The position numbers and the translations under genes are program-made. The notes under the pieces are model-generated. The model was not told the DNA's origin, did not search any database, and was given only the letters and a program-made list of their open reading frames with translations. Below are positions 1 to 10,394 of a stretch of DNA of 64,000 nucleotides, one piece after another. Numbering within the stretch: position 1 is the stretch's first letter; each line of letters begins with the position of its first letter. The DNA is taken from contig CAMYVW010000002.1 of assembly GCA_947302655.1 (NCBI GenBank), forward strand, positions 1 through 64,000, in the 5' to 3' direction. This stretch comes from an uncultured Mycoplasmatota bacterium. Lineage in GTDB: Bacteria > Bacillota_I > Bacilli_A > RF39 > UBA660.

Positions 1-1112
<1,112 letters not shown>

Positions 1113-1175
1113 TAATTTATTTATTGATTGTTAATGATGAGTGCATTATCTTGTTTTTAAAGGACAAAATCCTTT

Positions 1176-1280
1176 ATTGGTGACGATAGCTAAGTGGACA
1201 CACCTCTTCCCATCCCGAACAGAGAAGTTAAGCACTTATACGCCGACGATAGTGTAAGCGAAAATAGGTAGTTGCCAATA
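1176..1280 (+). rRNA. 5S ribosomal RNA
   Basis: 'ttggtgacgatagc...cccatcccgaacagagaagttaagc...gttgccaa' matches the 5S core; directly follows 23S. Confidence 0.92.
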
Positions 1281-1411
1281 TTTTTTTTTGCTTTAATTTT
1301 GGAAATAATTTTAAATATTATTAAATTTTAATATCAATATTTGACAGTATTTAAAACTATTTTCTTTATATAGATATTTAGCTTTGCTATAATAATTTTA
1401 GGTGATTATAA

Positions 1412-1864
1412 ATGGATTTTAAATATACATCAAGATCAGAAAACGATACTAAAGAGCTTGCTGAAAATATTGAAAGTGAAAAGTTTCCAGGAATGATTAT
1501 ATGTTTAAATGGTGAACTTGGAAGTGGTAAAACTTTATTTGTAAAGGGTTTTGCTAATGCTCTTGGAATTGAAGATGATATCACTTCGCCAACATTTAAC
1601 ATTATTAAGGAATATTTAGATGGTGAAGCAGAACTATACCATATGGATGTTTATAGAGTAGAAGATAATTATGATTCTGTAGGTATTGAAGACTATTTTA
1701 AACGTGATGGAATATGTATAATAGAATGGGCAGATATGATTGAAGAAATCCTTCCGAAAGAAAGACTGGATATTAACATATCAATTGCTGGTGAAAATAC
1801 TAGATTTTTAACTCTAATTCCTCATGGCGAAAAATACGAGGAACTTTGTAGATCAGTATTATAG
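1412..1864 (+). CDS. tsaE: tRNA threonylcarbamoyladenosine biosynthesis ATPase TsaE
   Basis: P-loop 'LNGELGSGKTLFVKGFANALG' and 'SPTFNIIKEY' typical of TsaE; adjacent to tsaB/tsaD. Confidence 0.95.
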   Translation: MDFKYTSRSENDTKELAENIESEKFPGMIICLNGELGSGKTLFVKGFANALGIEDDITSPTFNIIKEYLDGEAELYHMDVYRVEDNYDSVGIEDYFKRDGICIIEWADMIEEILPKERLDINISIAGENTRFLTLIPHGEKYEELCRSVL

Positions 1865-1878
1865 AAAGAAGTGATAAT

Positions 1879-2436
1879 ATGTATTCACTTTTAATTGACA
1901 CACATGACACTAAGGTGTCTTTTGTGCTATATAAAAATGGTTTAGTAAAAGATCAGATTATTTTAGAAAGTAACATGAAGCATAGCGAAATTGCTATGCC
2001 TTCTTTAGATAAAATAATTTCTCGAAATAATATAAATATAAGAGATATTAATGAATTATTTGTTGTTATAGGCCCTGGAAGTTTTACAGGTGTAAGAATA
2101 GGTGTTGTAATTGCTAAAACTATTGCTTATCTACTTAACATACCTATTAAAACTTTAACTTCCTTAGATTTGCTAGTTTATTCAAATCAATCAATATTGT
2201 CTGGTTTATATAGTGTAATCGAAAAGAATGGTTATTTTATAGGTAAATATGATTCTGATGGATCATTAGTTAATGAAATAGAATATATAAACAAGGAAGA
2301 ATTTGATAAACTAAGTTTTATTGATGTAAAAGATTTGAATTATGAAAATATATATAAACATATTAAAGGTAAGGAACCTGTAAATCCCCATTTGGTTAAT
2401 CCAATATATGTGAAACAAATAGAGGCTTTAAAATGA
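1879..2436 (+). CDS. tsaB: TsaB-like threonylcarbamoyladenosine biosynthesis protein
   Basis: 'VVIGPGSFTGVRIGVVIAKTIAY' TsaB motif; operon context. Confidence 0.92.
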   Translation: MYSLLIDTHDTKVSFVLYKNGLVKDQIILESNMKHSEIAMPSLDKIISRNNINIRDINELFVVIGPGSFTGVRIGVVIAKTIAYLLNIPIKTLTSLDLLVYSNQSILSGLYSVIEKNGYFIGKYDSDGSLVNEIEYINKEEFDKLSFIDVKDLNYENIYKHIKGKEPVNPHLVNPIYVKQIEALK

Positions 2437-2846
2437 TAACTAGATTAACTGATAATTTTTTACAGAAAGTATATAATTTAGGGATTGAATTGCATCAAAA
2501 TTTTAAAGATTTATATAATTTTGAGTCATTAAACACTGAGTTTAATGAAACTTATGTATATGTTGACAATAATAGTGTTTTAGGCTTTATTCACATACAA
2601 AGTTTAGTTGATGAAATTAATATAATTGACATTGTTGTTGATTCATCTATGAGAAAAAAAGGGATTGGATGTAGCTTAATTGAGCATGTTTTTAATATAT
2701 ATCCTGATAAGAGGTTTATATTAGAGGTTTCATGTGATAATACTGCTGCTTTGAACTTATATAAAAAACTTGGATTTGTTCAAATATCTGTTAGAAGTAA
2801 GTATTATAATGGTGTAGATGCTGTAGTTATGGAAAGGAAAAACTGA
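2433..2846 (+). CDS. rimI: GNAT acetyltransferase, RimI-like
   Basis: 'DIVVDSSMRKKGIGCSLIEHV' acetyl-CoA site; between tsaB and tsaD. Confidence 0.85.
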   Translation: MITRLTDNFLQKVYNLGIELHQNFKDLYNFESLNTEFNETYVYVDNNSVLGFIHIQSLVDEINIIDIVVDSSMRKKGIGCSLIEHVFNIYPDKRFILEVSCDNTAALNLYKKLGFVQISVRSKYYNGVDAVVMERKN

Positions 2847-2848
2847 TT

Positions 2849-3859
2849 ATGAAAGATGTGTATATTCTTGCTGTTGAAACATCATGCGATGAAACAAGTC
2901 TTGCAATTGTTAAGAATGGTAAAGATGTTGTTGCCATGGAAGTGTACACACAAATGGATACTCATGCACTTTATGGTGGGGTAGTTCCTGAAATAGCATC
3001 TCGTATGCATACTGAAGCTATAACGCTTGTTTTAGAGTCACTTTTAAAGAAATCTAATATTAAAATTGATCAAGTTGATGCGGTTGCAGTTACATATGCA
3101 CCAGGACTAATGGGTGGACTACTTGTTGGTATAGAATTTGCTAAAACTATTTCATATATATATAATAAACCTTTAATTAAGGTAAATCATATGGTAGGAC
3201 ATATATATGCAAATAATATTGAAAATCAATTAGAGTTTCCTCTTTTAGCTATGGTTGTATCTGGTGGACATACTGAACTTGTTGAAATGAATGGCGACTA
3301 TGATTTTAAACTTTTAGGTGCAACTCTTGATGATGCTATTGGAGAAGCGTATGATAAAGTAGCAAGAATTATGGGTGTTCCATATCCAGGTGGTCCTAAT
3401 GTTGAAAAGTTAGCTAGAGATGGCAACGTAAGTTACCAATTAGCAAAACCTGTTAATGATAATACACTAAACTTTAGTTATAGTGGTTTAAAAAGTAATG
3501 TTATAAATTTAGTACATAATTATAAACAAAGGGGCGAAGAAATTAATATTAATGACTTAGCTGCTAGTTTTCAGTATGTAGCAGTTGATGAAATAATAAG
3601 AAAACTTAGTATTGCTTTATCTAATAAAAAATATAAAATGGTTGTTTTAGCTGGAGGAGTATCCGCTAATCAATATTTACGAAATGAAGTTGATAAACTA
3701 GTTAAAAGTTATGGAACAATATTAGCAGTTCCAAGAATGTTATATTGTACTGATAATGCTGCTATGATTGGGGCGGCTGCTTATCCATTATTTATTAACG
3801 GAAAAAATATAGTAGATTTCTCTCTTAATGCTAAAAGCCATATAAGCACAACTGATTAA
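2849..3859 (+). CDS. tsaD: tRNA N6-adenosine threonylcarbamoyltransferase TsaD
   Basis: 'LAVETSCDETSLAIV', 'VNHMVGHIYAN', 'VVSGGHTELV', 'LAGGVSANQYLR' motifs. Confidence 0.97.
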   Translation: MKDVYILAVETSCDETSLAIVKNGKDVVAMEVYTQMDTHALYGGVVPEIASRMHTEAITLVLESLLKKSNIKIDQVDAVAVTYAPGLMGGLLVGIEFAKTISYIYNKPLIKVNHMVGHIYANNIENQLEFPLLAMVVSGGHTELVEMNGDYDFKLLGATLDDAIGEAYDKVARIMGVPYPGGPNVEKLARDGNVSYQLAKPVNDNTLNFSYSGLKSNVINLVHNYKQRGEEININDLAASFQYVAVDEIIRKLSIALSNKKYKMVVLAGGVSANQYLRNEVDKLVKSYGTILAVPRMLYCTDNAAMIGAAAYPLFINGKNIVDFSLNAKSHISTTD

Positions 3860-3875
3860 CCATTTAAAATAATAT

Positions 3876-3914
3876 AAAAAATTGTAATTCGACCAAGAAT
3901 TACAATTTTTTTAA
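3876..3914 (+). terminator. Rho-independent terminator after tsaD
   Basis: aattgtaattc-gaccaa-gaattacaatttttttaa hairpin plus T-tract. Confidence 0.8.
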
Positions 3915-3947
3915 TTTGGATGTAATATTTTAAAAAAGGTGATTATA

Positions 3948-4703
3948 TTGATAACTGGATATCAAAATGAGTTTGACTTTGTTTTATCTATTAACAGAAA
4001 GAAATTTTGTGAACTAAACCCTTTGCTTTCTGAATTGATAGTCGGCATTTTTGGAAATGTGGATCAGAATGCTATTATTAAATCATGGAGAAACCATTAT
4101 TCTCAGAAAACGGATGTTTTGATAAAAATAGGAGACGTTATAAAGAGAATAAGTATTAAGATGGGGTCCCGAAATTCTGTTCATCAAGAATCTTTAAAAA
4201 CGTTTATATCTTTTTTAGAAGAAAATGGTGTTCCTAGGTATATAATAGAAAAATATTTGATATTTCATTATGGTGATGGGACACTTAATGGTACGGGTTC
4301 TAAAAGATATGCAGCTATTTATTTGAGACATAGTATTAAATGCGATATTGATAATATCAATATTTTTTTTAATAATAAATCTTTAGTAAAAGATGTTTGT
4401 GATCGTTTTCTTATAAAAGGATTGATATTTAATGATAGAATTGATGCTCTTGTATACGGAACACCTAATGACTTTTTGTGGATAAAATCAGAGGATATAT
4501 ATAAATTGATGGAGAAAAAAATAAATAATAAATGTTCTAGTCCTCATTTTGGTTTCCTAGTTGTTCAGCCACTTAATAGATGTATTAATTATAATAATAA
4601 ATATGATTATGCTAGGCATAAAGTTCAACTAAAATGGTATACTCTTTTTGATGATATAATGTATTTTTTAAATGAAAAAGAGTCTTCAAAGCTGATAACA
4701 TAA
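3948..4703 (+). CDS. Uncharacterised protein, possible PD-(D/E)XK-like nuclease
   Basis: ORF with likely TTG start at 3948 after 'aaaaggtg'. Contains 'DVLIKIGDVIKRISIKMGSRNSVHQE', reminiscent of D...xxK nuclease cores. Confidence 0.45.
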   Translation: MITGYQNEFDFVLSINRKKFCELNPLLSELIVGIFGNVDQNAIIKSWRNHYSQKTDVLIKIGDVIKRISIKMGSRNSVHQESLKTFISFLEENGVPRYIIEKYLIFHYGDGTLNGTGSKRYAAIYLRHSIKCDIDNINIFFNNKSLVKDVCDRFLIKGLIFNDRIDALVYGTPNDFLWIKSEDIYKLMEKKINNKCSSPHFGFLVVQPLNRCINYNNKYDYARHKVQLKWYTLFDDIMYFLNEKESSKLIT

Positions 4704-4745
4704 AAAAACTTACAACTAATATGTTGTAAGTCCTCATATTCAAAT

Positions 4746-4819
4746 TGGAGCGGGTGATGGGAATCGAACCCACGTTATCAGCTTGGAAGGCTGAAGCTCT
4801 ACCATTAAACTACACCCGC
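4746..4819 (-). tRNA. tRNA-Gly (anticodon TCC), CCA encoded
   Basis: Reverse complement gcgggtgtagtttaatggtagagcttcagccTTCCAAgctgataacgtgggttcgattcccatcacccgctcca; acceptor GCGGGTG/CACCCGC. Confidence 0.95.
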
Positions 4820-4917
4820 ATTAAAATTACTTTATTAGTATAGCATAAAAATTAAAAAAATCAAACTTTTTTCAGATTTTATTTATATTTTTATCTCAAT
4901 AAACATATTTAATATAA

Positions 4918-5640
4918 ATGAAATATGTATTTTTGAATTTTGTAAAAGGTGTGCTTTATGGTATTTTTAGTATTGTTCCTGGATTAAGTGGAGGGGTTCT
5001 TGCTTCAAGATTTGGTGATTATGAAAAAATCGTTAAAATTATTAATAAACCTTTATTGATAGTTGATAACATTAAGTACTTATGTTCAATTGTTTTTGGT
5101 ATTCTTTTTGGCATGTTTTTTATGTCAAAGATGATTTTGTTTTTATATAATAGGTTTCATACTACGTTCTTCTTACTAGTTATGTTATTCAATTCTTTAA
5201 TTGTTATTAAAATTCATCTTAAACAAGGCTTTAAATTATCTACTTTTATTACGACAGTTTTAATTATTAGTTTTATTATATTGTGCTATGGTTTTGTAGG
5301 TAATGACATTTCTTTTAATAGTAAATTTATAGAACTTTTAGTTACAAGTTTGATTTTTTCAATATCAAAAATACTTCCCGGTGTAAGTAGCACCTCAATT
5401 TTAATCAATATTGGTTTTTATGAAAAGATAATAATATTTTATTCTAATCCTATTAAATCTATATTTTCTATGCCTTTTTTCTGGATAATTTTTTGGATAC
5501 TATTTTTCATATATTCTATATTTTTACTAAAGATTGTTAATAAAATGATAGAACATGATAGCTTTAATTATTTTATATATTTTATTACTATATTTAATTC
5601 TATCCTTATGTTTTGGAGTTCATTAAAAAGCAGTATCTAA
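4918..5640 (+). CDS. DUF368-family (undecaprenyl phosphate translocase-like) membrane protein
   Basis: 'FVKGVLYGIFSIVPGLSGGVLASRFGDYEKIV' and second 'KILPGVSSTSILINIGFYEKII' repeat characteristic of DUF368; multiple TM. Confidence 0.8.
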   Translation: MKYVFLNFVKGVLYGIFSIVPGLSGGVLASRFGDYEKIVKIINKPLLIVDNIKYLCSIVFGILFGMFFMSKMILFLYNRFHTTFFLLVMLFNSLIVIKIHLKQGFKLSTFITTVLIISFIILCYGFVGNDISFNSKFIELLVTSLIFSISKILPGVSSTSILINIGFYEKIIIFYSNPIKSIFSMPFFWIIFWILFFIYSIFLLKIVNKMIEHDSFNYFIYFITIFNSILMFWSSLKSSI

Positions 5641-6399
5641 AATCATCATTAATGTAAATCCAATAATTGAAAATATTGCCATTAATGATTTGTTATCATT
5701 TGTTTGGCTTTCGGGAATCAATTCTTGAATAATTACATAAATCATGGCTCCTGCAGCAAGTGATAGTAATATAGGCATGATTGATCTAATTTTTAGTGTA
5801 ATTAAAGCTCCTATTACTCCAAATATTGGTTCTACTATTGCACTTAGTGATCCATATATAAATGATTTTATTCTTGAATAGTTTTCTCTTCTTAAAGGCA
5901 AGCTTATTGCACTACCTTCAGGAAAGTTTTGAAGTCCAATTGCAAGTGATAACATGAGGGCACCTGTTATATTAGCCGATGCAATATTGTATTTTATAGA
6001 TCCAAAAGCTATTCCAATTGCAAGTCCTTCAGGAATATTATGCATTGTAATAGATAAGATCATAAGAAATAGTCTTTTTTCGTTTCTATTTTTTCTTTTT
6101 ATTTTTTTTTGAAATATTTTATCAGTAATAAATATAAATAATCCCCCAAGCAAGAAACCAATAGAAACAACAGCCCATGGTCTTTGCTTTAATTCAATTG
6201 CATTTGTAATTGCAGGATTTAGCAAAGACCAAAAAGATGCAGACATCATAATACCTGCGGCTATTCCTAGGGAGGCATCCATAATATTCTTATTAATTTT
6301 TTTGAAGAAGAATACCATACTAGATCCTAGCATTGTTATAAACCAGGTAAACAATGTTGCAAATAACGCAAGGATTGTATAATTATTTGAATGAATCAT
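5623..6399 (-). CDS. ZIP family metal transporter
   Basis: 'MHNIPEGLAIGIAFG' and 'LAIGLQNFPEGSAISLPLR' ZIP motifs. Confidence 0.92.
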   Translation of the reverse strand: MIHSNNYTILALFATLFTWFITMLGSSMVFFFKKINKNIMDASLGIAAGIMMSASFWSLLNPAITNAIELKQRPWAVVSIGFLLGGLFIFITDKIFQKKIKRKNRNEKRLFLMILSITMHNIPEGLAIGIAFGSIKYNIASANITGALMLSLAIGLQNFPEGSAISLPLRRENYSRIKSFIYGSLSAIVEPIFGVIGALITLKIRSIMPILLSLAAGAMIYVIIQELIPESQTNDNKSLMAIFSIIGFTLMMILDTAF

Positions 6400-6514
6400 A
6401 ATTATTTCCTCCTTTTTTATATTTATGTTTTAAATTTTTATTTGTTAATTATTTTGTTGACTGAATTATTATCTAATGATATAGTAACTAATTAAAGAAA
6501 TGGAGTTGTGATTA

Positions 6515-6754
6515 ATGCAAGATCATTTTACTGAAATTTTATCAGAAGCTACTTTAGAATATTTTCGAACAGGATGTGATGAACCATCTGTTTGTGCTTA
6601 TTTAAATGAGTATTCATATAGTACTATTTGCACTTGTAAACATATGGTTGATAGTATGCCTTTTTTATCAGAGGATATGAAACCTGTGATGAAAAGATGC
6701 ATTGATGCAGTAATTGTTTATAAATCTATATATGGGGATGGAAGAAGCAGATAG
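6515..6754 (+). CDS. Small conserved-looking hypothetical protein (79 aa)
   Basis: ORF with upstream 'aaatggagttgtg'; followed by terminator. Confidence 0.55.
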   Translation: MQDHFTEILSEATLEYFRTGCDEPSVCAYLNEYSYSTICTCKHMVDSMPFLSEDMKPVMKRCIDAVIVYKSIYGDGRSR

Positions 6755-6781
6755 TTATTAAAAGATATATTTTTTCAAAAT

Positions 6782-6814
6782 AAAAACTGATCAAAATTAT
6801 GATCAGTTTTTTTT
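6782..6814 (+). terminator. Terminator
   Basis: aaaactgatc-aaaattat-gatcagtttttttt. Confidence 0.8.
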
Positions 6815-6819
6815 ACATT

Positions 6820-6894
6820 TGGAGCAAGTGAGGAGAATCGAACTCCCATCTCAACCTTGGCAAGGTCGCATATTAACCATTATACTACACCTGC
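6820..6894 (-). tRNA. tRNA-Gly (anticodon GCC), CCA encoded
   Basis: Reverse complement gcaggtgtagtataatggttaatatgcgaccttGCCaaggttgagatgggagttcgattctcctcacttgctcca; cloverleaf-compatible. Confidence 0.93.
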
Positions 6895-6985
6895 GCATAA
6901 ATATAGTACCAAAAAAAAGTATTATTTGCAAGTTTATTTTATTGGTATATCATGGTATAATTACTATTATAAATGAGGTATTTAA

Positions 6986-9025
6986 ATGAAGGAAAATAAA
7001 GATAATTTGTTTGTTAGAACAAGAAGAAGAATAGTAAATTATTTTTTGACTAATAAGTTATTTGTTTCTTATGTTATACTTGCACTACTTGGGACTATTG
7101 TTGCTCGAGGTTTTTCTTTTGGCCATACATTTTATTTAAAAGCTCATGCTACTGATTTAGCAATGATTCTTATAATTGGATCTTTTGTATATTTTATGAA
7201 ACCTAAGAATAGATTTAAATACTTATTATTTTGGCTTGCTGTATTTGCAGGAATAGAAACAATAAATGTTATTTACTACAAGTTTTTTACAAGTTTTGCT
7301 TCATTTGGAGAACTTGCCACTTTAGGTCAAACTGAAACAGTTGTAGGTTCTATTTTTGAAAAATTAAGAGTAATTAATTTTATCTATGTTTTAAACCCTC
7401 TTATTTTTATCTATTTATATACAAAAATGAATAAAACTGCTTATTTTAATTTTATAGAAAAAATTAATAGGGCAAAAAGATGTTTTTTTGGCACATTATT
7501 AGGTGCACTTTTATGTTTAATATTTACCTTTGCATCTGCAACTAAAACAGATTATAGCAGATTAGTTAAGCAATGGAATAGAGTTTATGTAGCTGATCGT
7601 TTTGGTTTTATAATGTATCAATTTAACGATTTAGTGCAAACTCTAACTCCTAAGTTTAGTAGTTTATTTGGTTATGATGATGCTTTAAAGAAATTTGAAA
7701 GATTCTTTACTAAAGAAGAAATTAATGAATACGCTGCAAAGAATCAATACACAGATATTTTTAAAGGTAAAAATGTTATATTTGTTCATATGGAAAGTAT
7801 TCAATCCTTTCTTATGGATTTAGAGTTTAATGGTGAAGAAGTTGTTCCTACTGTTAATAAACTTGCTAAAGAAGGAATGTATTTTGAAAACTTCTATCCT
7901 CAGATAAGTACAGGTACATCTTCTGATACTGAATTTACTTTATTATCAAGTTTATTACCTGCTGCATCAGGTACTGTATTTGTTAGTTATTATAATAGAG
8001 ATTATAATACTATTCCTAAGTATTTAAAGGAGCAAGGTTATAAGACATTTAGCGTTCATGGCAATCATGCATCTATGTGGAATCGTAGTAAAGTTCATCC
8101 AAGACTTGGTTATGATAAAATGTATTTTGAAGAATCATTTGTGTATACGGAAGATGATGTTATTAACTTAGGTATAAATGATTCATTATTCTTTAAACAG
8201 GTTATACCTATTCTTGAAGGATACGAAAAAGAAGATAGCCCTTATATGAGTACAGTGATAACACTTTCTAATCATTCACCATTTATTTATAAAGATAAAT
8301 ATGCTCCTTTTGATTTATCTGATACTGTTGTTGATGCAAAAGGGAAAACAGTAGTTACTAATTATTTAGATGGTACACCTGTTGGAAACTATATTGTAAG
8401 TAGTCACAGTGCTGATTTATCTTTAGGAAACTTTATAGATTATATAAATGAATCAGAGTATTTTGATGATACAATTTTTGTATTCTATGGAGATCATGAT
8501 GCAAGATTATCACGTTCTGAAATAAATTATTTATATAATTATAATCCTGCAGATGGATCTACATATGAAGTTGGTGATGAAGAATATAAAGATTATGATA
8601 TTTTTGATCATGAATTAAATAAGAAGACTCCACTTATAATATGGAGTAAAAATAAAACTATTAGAGATAATTTAAATAAAACAGTTTCATATACAATGGG
8701 TATGTATGATGTTATGCCTACTATTGGAAATATGTTTGGGTTTAAAAATCCATTTGCTTTAGGTCACGATATTTTTAATATTAAAAACAATAATGTAGTT
8801 GTTTTTCCAAATGGAAGCTATGTTACAAATGAAGTATATTTTAGTAATCAAAATGGTAAATATAAAACTCTAAAGACTAATGCTGTTTTAGATGAAAATT
8901 ATGTTAAATCAAGAGCAGATTATGCTGAAGAGAGACTTGAAGTAAGTAATGCAATTATTGTTCATAATTTAATTAAAAATGATGGGGATAATTTGCTTAA
9001 TAAATTAGATAATGAAGGTGAATAA
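6986..9025 (+). CDS. LtaS-like sulfatase / phosphoglycerol transferase family membrane protein
   Basis: N-terminal TM segments, then 'NVIFVHMESIQSF', 'PQISTGTSSDTEFTLLSSLLP', 'VFYGDHDARLS' sulfatase-fold motifs. Confidence 0.9.
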   Translation: MKENKDNLFVRTRRRIVNYFLTNKLFVSYVILALLGTIVARGFSFGHTFYLKAHATDLAMILIIGSFVYFMKPKNRFKYLLFWLAVFAGIETINVIYYKFFTSFASFGELATLGQTETVVGSIFEKLRVINFIYVLNPLIFIYLYTKMNKTAYFNFIEKINRAKRCFFGTLLGALLCLIFTFASATKTDYSRLVKQWNRVYVADRFGFIMYQFNDLVQTLTPKFSSLFGYDDALKKFERFFTKEEINEYAAKNQYTDIFKGKNVIFVHMESIQSFLMDLEFNGEEVVPTVNKLAKEGMYFENFYPQISTGTSSDTEFTLLSSLLPAASGTVFVSYYNRDYNTIPKYLKEQGYKTFSVHGNHASMWNRSKVHPRLGYDKMYFEESFVYTEDDVINLGINDSLFFKQVIPILEGYEKEDSPYMSTVITLSNHSPFIYKDKYAPFDLSDTVVDAKGKTVVTNYLDGTPVGNYIVSSHSADLSLGNFIDYINESEYFDDTIFVFYGDHDARLSRSEINYLYNYNPADGSTYEVGDEEYKDYDIFDHELNKKTPLIIWSKNKTIRDNLNKTVSYTMGMYDVMPTIGNMFGFKNPFALGHDIFNIKNNNVVVFPNGSYVTNEVYFSNQNGKYKTLKTNAVLDENYVKSRADYAEERLEVSNAIIVHNLIKNDGDNLLNKLDNEGE

Positions 9026-9651
9026 TGAAAAAGGGTTATAGAACTGGGATACTTATAATTATATTTTTAATACTTGCTATTGGAGCAGCATATATTTCAT
9101 CTAAATATTTATTTAATAATTTTAAAAAGAAAAAGTTTACGGTTGTTGTTGATAATATTAATGACTATGGGTACTCTCTTGATAAAAGGGATACCAAATT
9201 AATGAAAGATAAATTTAATGAATTAAAGAAAATCCTTAAAACAAAGGATGTTGATTATCAAAAATATAGTGAACTTATTTCTGAACTTTATGTAATAGAT
9301 TTATATACTATTGATAATAAGGTAAATAAATATGATGTTCCTTGTCTTGAATATATATATGCTGATCAAGTAGAGAAATTTAAATCTATGATTAAAATGG
9401 AATTTTACAGTAAAATTGAAGATAATTCTGATAAAAATCGTACACAAAAGTTACCTGTTGTAAGTTCTGTTGAAGTAACTAATATTGAAGAAGGAACATA
9501 TGATATTAATGGTGAAAGTAAAAACGGATATATTGTTACATTAGTATGGGACTATGAAGAAGATTTGGGTTATGATAAAAAAGCTCAAATAACAACCGTT
9601 ATTGATAATAATAAAGTATATGTTGTTAAACATTCACCAATTATTGATTGA
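9025..9651 (+). CDS. Hypothetical single-TM membrane protein
   Basis: ORF overlapping LtaS-like stop; N-terminal TM helix. Confidence 0.6.
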   Translation: MKKGYRTGILIIIFLILAIGAAYISSKYLFNNFKKKKFTVVVDNINDYGYSLDKRDTKLMKDKFNELKKILKTKDVDYQKYSELISELYVIDLYTIDNKVNKYDVPCLEYIYADQVEKFKSMIKMEFYSKIEDNSDKNRTQKLPVVSSVEVTNIEEGTYDINGESKNGYIVTLVWDYEEDLGYDKKAQITTVIDNNKVYVVKHSPIID

Positions 9652-9693
9652 TTTTTATACATATTTGATTATAATATAAGTGCGAGGTGGATG

Positions 9694-10386
9694 AATATGG
9701 GTAAATTTGATGCAATTGATATTATATTTATACTATTAATTTCTTTTTACTTATGTGTTTTCACTGTTATCTTTGTATTATTAATTATTAAATTTCACGG
9801 ACTTAAAGGTTTTTTAAGGTATCTTCTTTCAGATAATGACACATATGTTGGTGATGATCAAAATAAAGTAACTATTGAGGAATTTATTAAGAAAGAAAAC
9901 AAACTTAAAAGAAAAGAAAAGAGATTACTTAAATCGAAGAATAAACAAATGAAAGCTGTGAGTGATGAAATGAATCTTACAAATAAAGAAAAGAAAAGTA
10001 TTAGAAAATTTATTGATGATTTATTAGATAAGGTCTTTTCTAAAGATAAGAAAAAAAGTACAGAATCAAAAAATGCTACTAAAAAACAATCTAATAGTGG
10101 TAAAAAGAAAACTACAACTAAAAAAAGTTCTAATGCAAAACCTAAATTTACAACTAATAAGGCAACTGCTAGTAAAAAGACTTTTGCTACAAAGAAAAAA
10201 ATAACAAATGGTAAAACAGGTACTGCTAAAACAAGTAAAGCAATAAAAAAACCTACTCAAAAAAAGAAAACAACTATAACTAAGAAAACTACTAAACCTG
10301 TTGCAAAGAAGAAGACAAGTACTAGTAAAGCTAAATCTACAGCTACTAATAAAACAAAACAAAATAAAAAAACATCTAAGAAATAG
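9694..10386 (+). CDS. Membrane protein with long Lys/Thr/Ser-rich basic C-terminal tail
   Basis: N-terminal TM, then about 110 aa of low-complexity 'KKKTTTKKSSNAK...' sequence. Confidence 0.65.
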   Translation, partial: NMGKFDAIDIIFILLISFYLCVFTVIFVLLIIKFHGLKGFLRYLLSDNDTYVGDDQNKVTIEEFIKKENKLKRKEKRLLKSKNKQMKAVSDEMNLTNKEKKSIRKFIDDLLDKVFSKDKKKSTESKNATKKQSNSGKKKTTTKKSSNAKPKFTTNKATASKKTFATKKKITNGKTGTAKTSKAIKKPTQKKKTTITKKTTKPVAKKKTSTSKAKSTATNKTKQNKKTSKK

Positions 10387-10394
10387 ATGTTTTT

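Noticed and set aside
10066-10362. Minus-strand 98-aa Cys/Phe/Ser-rich ORF
   Set aside because: Mirror of the Lys-rich low-complexity coding tail on the + strand.
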